This document shows, in pieces, positions 62,149 to 64,000 of a DNA stretch of 64,000 nucleotides. A program made the translations under genes and the position numbers. A model generated the notes under the pieces. The model was not told the origin of the DNA, searched no databases, and saw only the letters and a program-made list of their open reading frames with translations. The DNA lies in NCBI RefSeq assembly GCF_023498005.1, contig NZ_CP097289.1:1612001-1676000 (forward strand), read 5' to 3'. The stretch comes from Streptomyces durmitorensis. Lineage in GTDB: Bacteria; Actinomycetota; Actinomycetes; Streptomycetales; Streptomycetaceae. Each line of letters begins with the position of its first letter. The stretch's first letter is position 1.

Positions 62149-64000
62149 GAGGTGCTGCCTCCCGGTACGGGGCGGAACGGACGCGGCGGGGCCACGCCGT
62201 CGAGACGGGATTCGCGGGGGACGGCGGTCTCGGAGGTGCGGAACGCGCCGGCGCCGCCGACCAGCGGGACCTTCGCCGATGTGCGGGACAGGTCGATGGC
62301 GAGGGTCGGGGTGTCGGCGGGGGGATCGATCAGGTCCTTGTCCGTGCCCGCGACGATCAGCGCGAGGCGGTGCCCCTTCGGTACGACGTGGTCGCTCGCG
62401 GCGAGGTCGAGGGTGATGGTGTGCGGCTTGCCCGGCGTGAGGGGGCGGCCCTGGTGGTCGTCGGCCCAGTTGCCGAGGTCGGCCCAGCCGCGGCTGAAGA
62501 CGGTGTAGTCGACGTCGGCGGTCTTGGCCTTCGTCTCCTTGAAGCAGGAGCTGTCGCCGGCGGTGCTCGGACCCCAGCAGGTGCGTTCGGGGAGCGTGGT
62601 GATGCCCTCGCCCGCGCTCGCGTAGTCACGGATGGTGGCGGGGCCGAGGTCGACGAGGACCGCGGAGAGGTGGGCGGTGCGGGTCGTCGGGGTCGCGGTG
62701 ACGGTCACCTCGGAGGATCCGGAGAGGCGCAGGTCACGACCCAGGGGCTTGCTGATGAACCCGGCCTTCGAGGGGGTGGAGGTGTCGATCTGCGCGGCCC
62801 AGTCGGTCTCGCTCAGCTTCGGGTCGTCGGTGAAGGTCTCGCTGCCGGTGCCGGGGCGCGTACCCAGGGTGCCGACGCCGGGTGAAGTGCCCTTGCCGGG
62901 GCGCAGCTTCACCGTGTCCGTGGTGCGCGGGGGCCAGACGCGATCGGTGCTCCACTGCCCGGGGGCGCGCTCGATGTCGGCCATCGGCTCGCGGTCGATG
63001 CCGTTGTCGTAGCCGAGGAGCTCGTGGTCGAACCAGCGGTGCAGGGTGCGCACCCAGTCACCGCGGCGGAAGTCGAACGGGTCGACGTGGCCGGTCTGGC
63101 TCAGCCACACCTTGCGGTCGACGCCCTCGTCGGCGAGCGCGTCCCACCACTGGCCGAAGTGCTTCATCCGGACGTTCAGGTCCTGCATGCCGTGCACGGC
63201 GAAGACGCTGGCGCGCACCTTGTCCGCGTCCGGGGTGTGGTCGCGCTCGCTCCACACCCGGGTCCAGTCGCCCGTGCGGGGCGCTCCGTCCACGAGCCGT
63301 TGCTGTACGGCGCCGCAGCGGGCCCGCGCCTCGGGGCTCTCCACGTAGTCCGAGAGCCACTCGGGGCCGCTGTCGTAGAGCGGGGCGCCCTTGGCGAAGT
63401 AGTAGTCGTACCAGGAGGAGATCGCACCGATCGGGACGATCGTCTTCAGGCCCTTGACGCCGGTGGCGGCCACGCCGTTAGCGATGGTGCCGTCGTAGCT
63501 CTTTCCGATCATGCCGGTGGCGCCGTTCGTCCAGGACGCCTTGGTGCCCTTGCCACCGGTGCGGGTGGTGTAGCCGCGGGCCCGGCCGTTCAGCCAGTCG
63601 ACGACGGCCTTGGCGGACTGGACGTCGGAGCGGCCGCCGACGTCCACGCAGCCGTCGGAGCGGTTCGTGCCCGCGAGGTCGACGGCGACGAATCCATAGC
63701 CGCGGGGCACGAAGTAGTTGTCGTAGTAGAGCGGGAACTGGACGGGGTTGCCGTCCGCGTCGTACGTCTTCTTCTGGCTCTCGTTGCCGCGCCCGCAGCA
63801 GGAGTAGTACGGGCTTGCGTCCATGATCACGGGTATCTTCCGGCCCTCCTTGCCCGGTTCGCGGGGCCGGACGATGTCGACGGCGACGCGGTCGGACTTT
63901 CCGTCGCCGTCACCGTCGATCTTCGTGTCGACCCAGACGGACTCGCGGATCGCGCTCTCGTACGAGTAGACGGGCTTGCTCTCACGTGGGGCGCTCGGCG
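62145..64000 (-). CDS. Xaa-Pro dipeptidyl-peptidase, S15 family (5' end beyond the window)
   Basis: The frame is open from the stop at 62145 to the right edge, giving at least 618 residues; the start is beyond 64000. Ser nucleophile in MIGKSYDGTIANG, then the DGxKG-type loop, with HGMQDLNVRMKHFGQWWDAL and a Trp-rich helix downstream. The C-terminal jelly-roll PepX_C domain covers roughly the last 230 residues (LIVAGTDKDLIDPP). It removes Xaa-Pro dipeptides. It is co-translated with the M14 carboxypeptidase, forming an extracellular peptide-trimming pair. Confidence 0.9.
   Translation of the reverse strand, partial: PSAPRESKPVYSYESAIRESVWVDTKIDGDGDGKSDRVAVDIVRPREPGKEGRKIPVIMDASPYYSCCGRGNESQKKTYDADGNPVQFPLYYDNYFVPRGYGFVAVDLAGTNRSDGCVDVGGRSDVQSAKAVVDWLNGRARGYTTRTGGKGTKASWTNGATGMIGKSYDGTIANGVAATGVKGLKTIVPIGAISSWYDYYFAKGAPLYDSGPEWLSDYVESPEARARCGAVQQRLVDGAPRTGDWTRVWSERDHTPDADKVRASVFAVHGMQDLNVRMKHFGQWWDALADEGVDRKVWLSQTGHVDPFDFRRGDWVRTLHRWFDHELLGYDNGIDREPMADIERAPGQWSTDRVWPPRTTDTVKLRPGKGTSPGVGTLGTRPGTGSETFTDDPKLSETDWAAQIDTSTPSKAGFISKPLGRDLRLSGSSEVTVTATPTTRTAHLSAVLVDLGPATIRDYASAGEGITTLPERTCWGPSTAGDSSCFKETKAKTADVDYTVFSRGWADLGNWADDHQGRPLTPGKPHTITLDLAASDHVVPKGHRLALIVAGTDKDLIDPPADTPTLAIDLSRTSAKVPLVGGAGAFRTSETAVPRESRLDGVAPPRPFRPVPGGSTS

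Noticed and set aside
1..64000. CRISPR array, insertion sequence or prophage
   Set aside because: No regularly spaced direct repeats, transposase, integrase or phage structural gene was seen in any frame.

Overview
The window is about 64 kb of high-GC actinobacterial DNA with the codon use, GTG starts and overlapping stop/start codons of Streptomyces. Family-level markers agree: a conservon signalling operon, a full hopanoid operon with its own dxs and ispG, an LPFR-motif small protein, and an SCO6745-family gene next to a type I isopentenyl diphosphate isomerase. No CRISPR array, insertion sequence or prophage was seen.

Region by region. (1) 1-10.9 kb is an extracellular degradation island around a LacI-family regulator. 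Leftward lie a beta-helix/discoidin protein and an M1 peptidase; rightward lie a PL8 polysaccharide lyase, an M60 (mucin-peptidase-type) protease and a DUF2264 protein. Four GTAANCGCTTAC-like sites bracket the regulator. (2) 10.9-14.7 kb is a conservon (CvnA-D) ending in a GAF protein. (3) 15-24.2 kb holds single genes: YciI-like, metallo-beta-lactamase fold, Glu/Leu/Phe/Val dehydrogenase with a TetR regulator, SGNH hydrolase, GH36 alpha-galactosidase, a dual-specificity-type phosphatase, and an XRE-cupin regulator with a small membrane protein. Between the TetR and SGNH genes lies a tRNA-like locus whose two halves are in circularly permuted order. (4) 24.2-37 kb is the hopanoid operon, transcribed leftward: hpnC, hpnD, a 37-codon coupling ORF, hpnE, a polyprenyl diphosphate synthase, squalene-hopene cyclase, hpnG, hpnH, ispG, dxs and an aminotransferase. 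(5) 37.3-44.4 kb is a leftward operon combining an sn-glycerol-1-phosphate dehydrogenase-like enzyme, a cytidylyltransferase-like enzyme, two CDP-alcohol phosphatidyltransferases, a glycosyltransferase and a TagGH-type exporter. It looks like a route to an exported phosphoglycerol-type polymer or glycolipid. (6) 44.6-64 kb is mixed housekeeping: GalE-like epimerase, cation diffusion facilitator, Idi, an RsbW-like ATPase, HdeD-like protein, enoyl-CoA hydratase, DJ-1 and GlxA-like proteins, SCO6745-family protein, Tex, ABC-F ATPase, a DAAO-type oxidase, a BCCT transporter, an M14 carboxypeptidase and the 3' part of an S15 Xaa-Pro dipeptidyl-peptidase that runs off the right edge.

The most unusual signals are the permuted tRNA-like RNA at 19081-19221 (minus strand), the glycerol-1-phosphate/CDP-alcohol/TagGH operon (one enzyme starts at an apparent CTG codon, another lacks a motif aspartate), and several regulatory dyads. 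One dyad buries a Shine-Dalgarno sequence, one is a pair of TTGCCTCWGAGGCAA palindromes, and one group is the LacI-type site set with matched 88/89-bp spacing.
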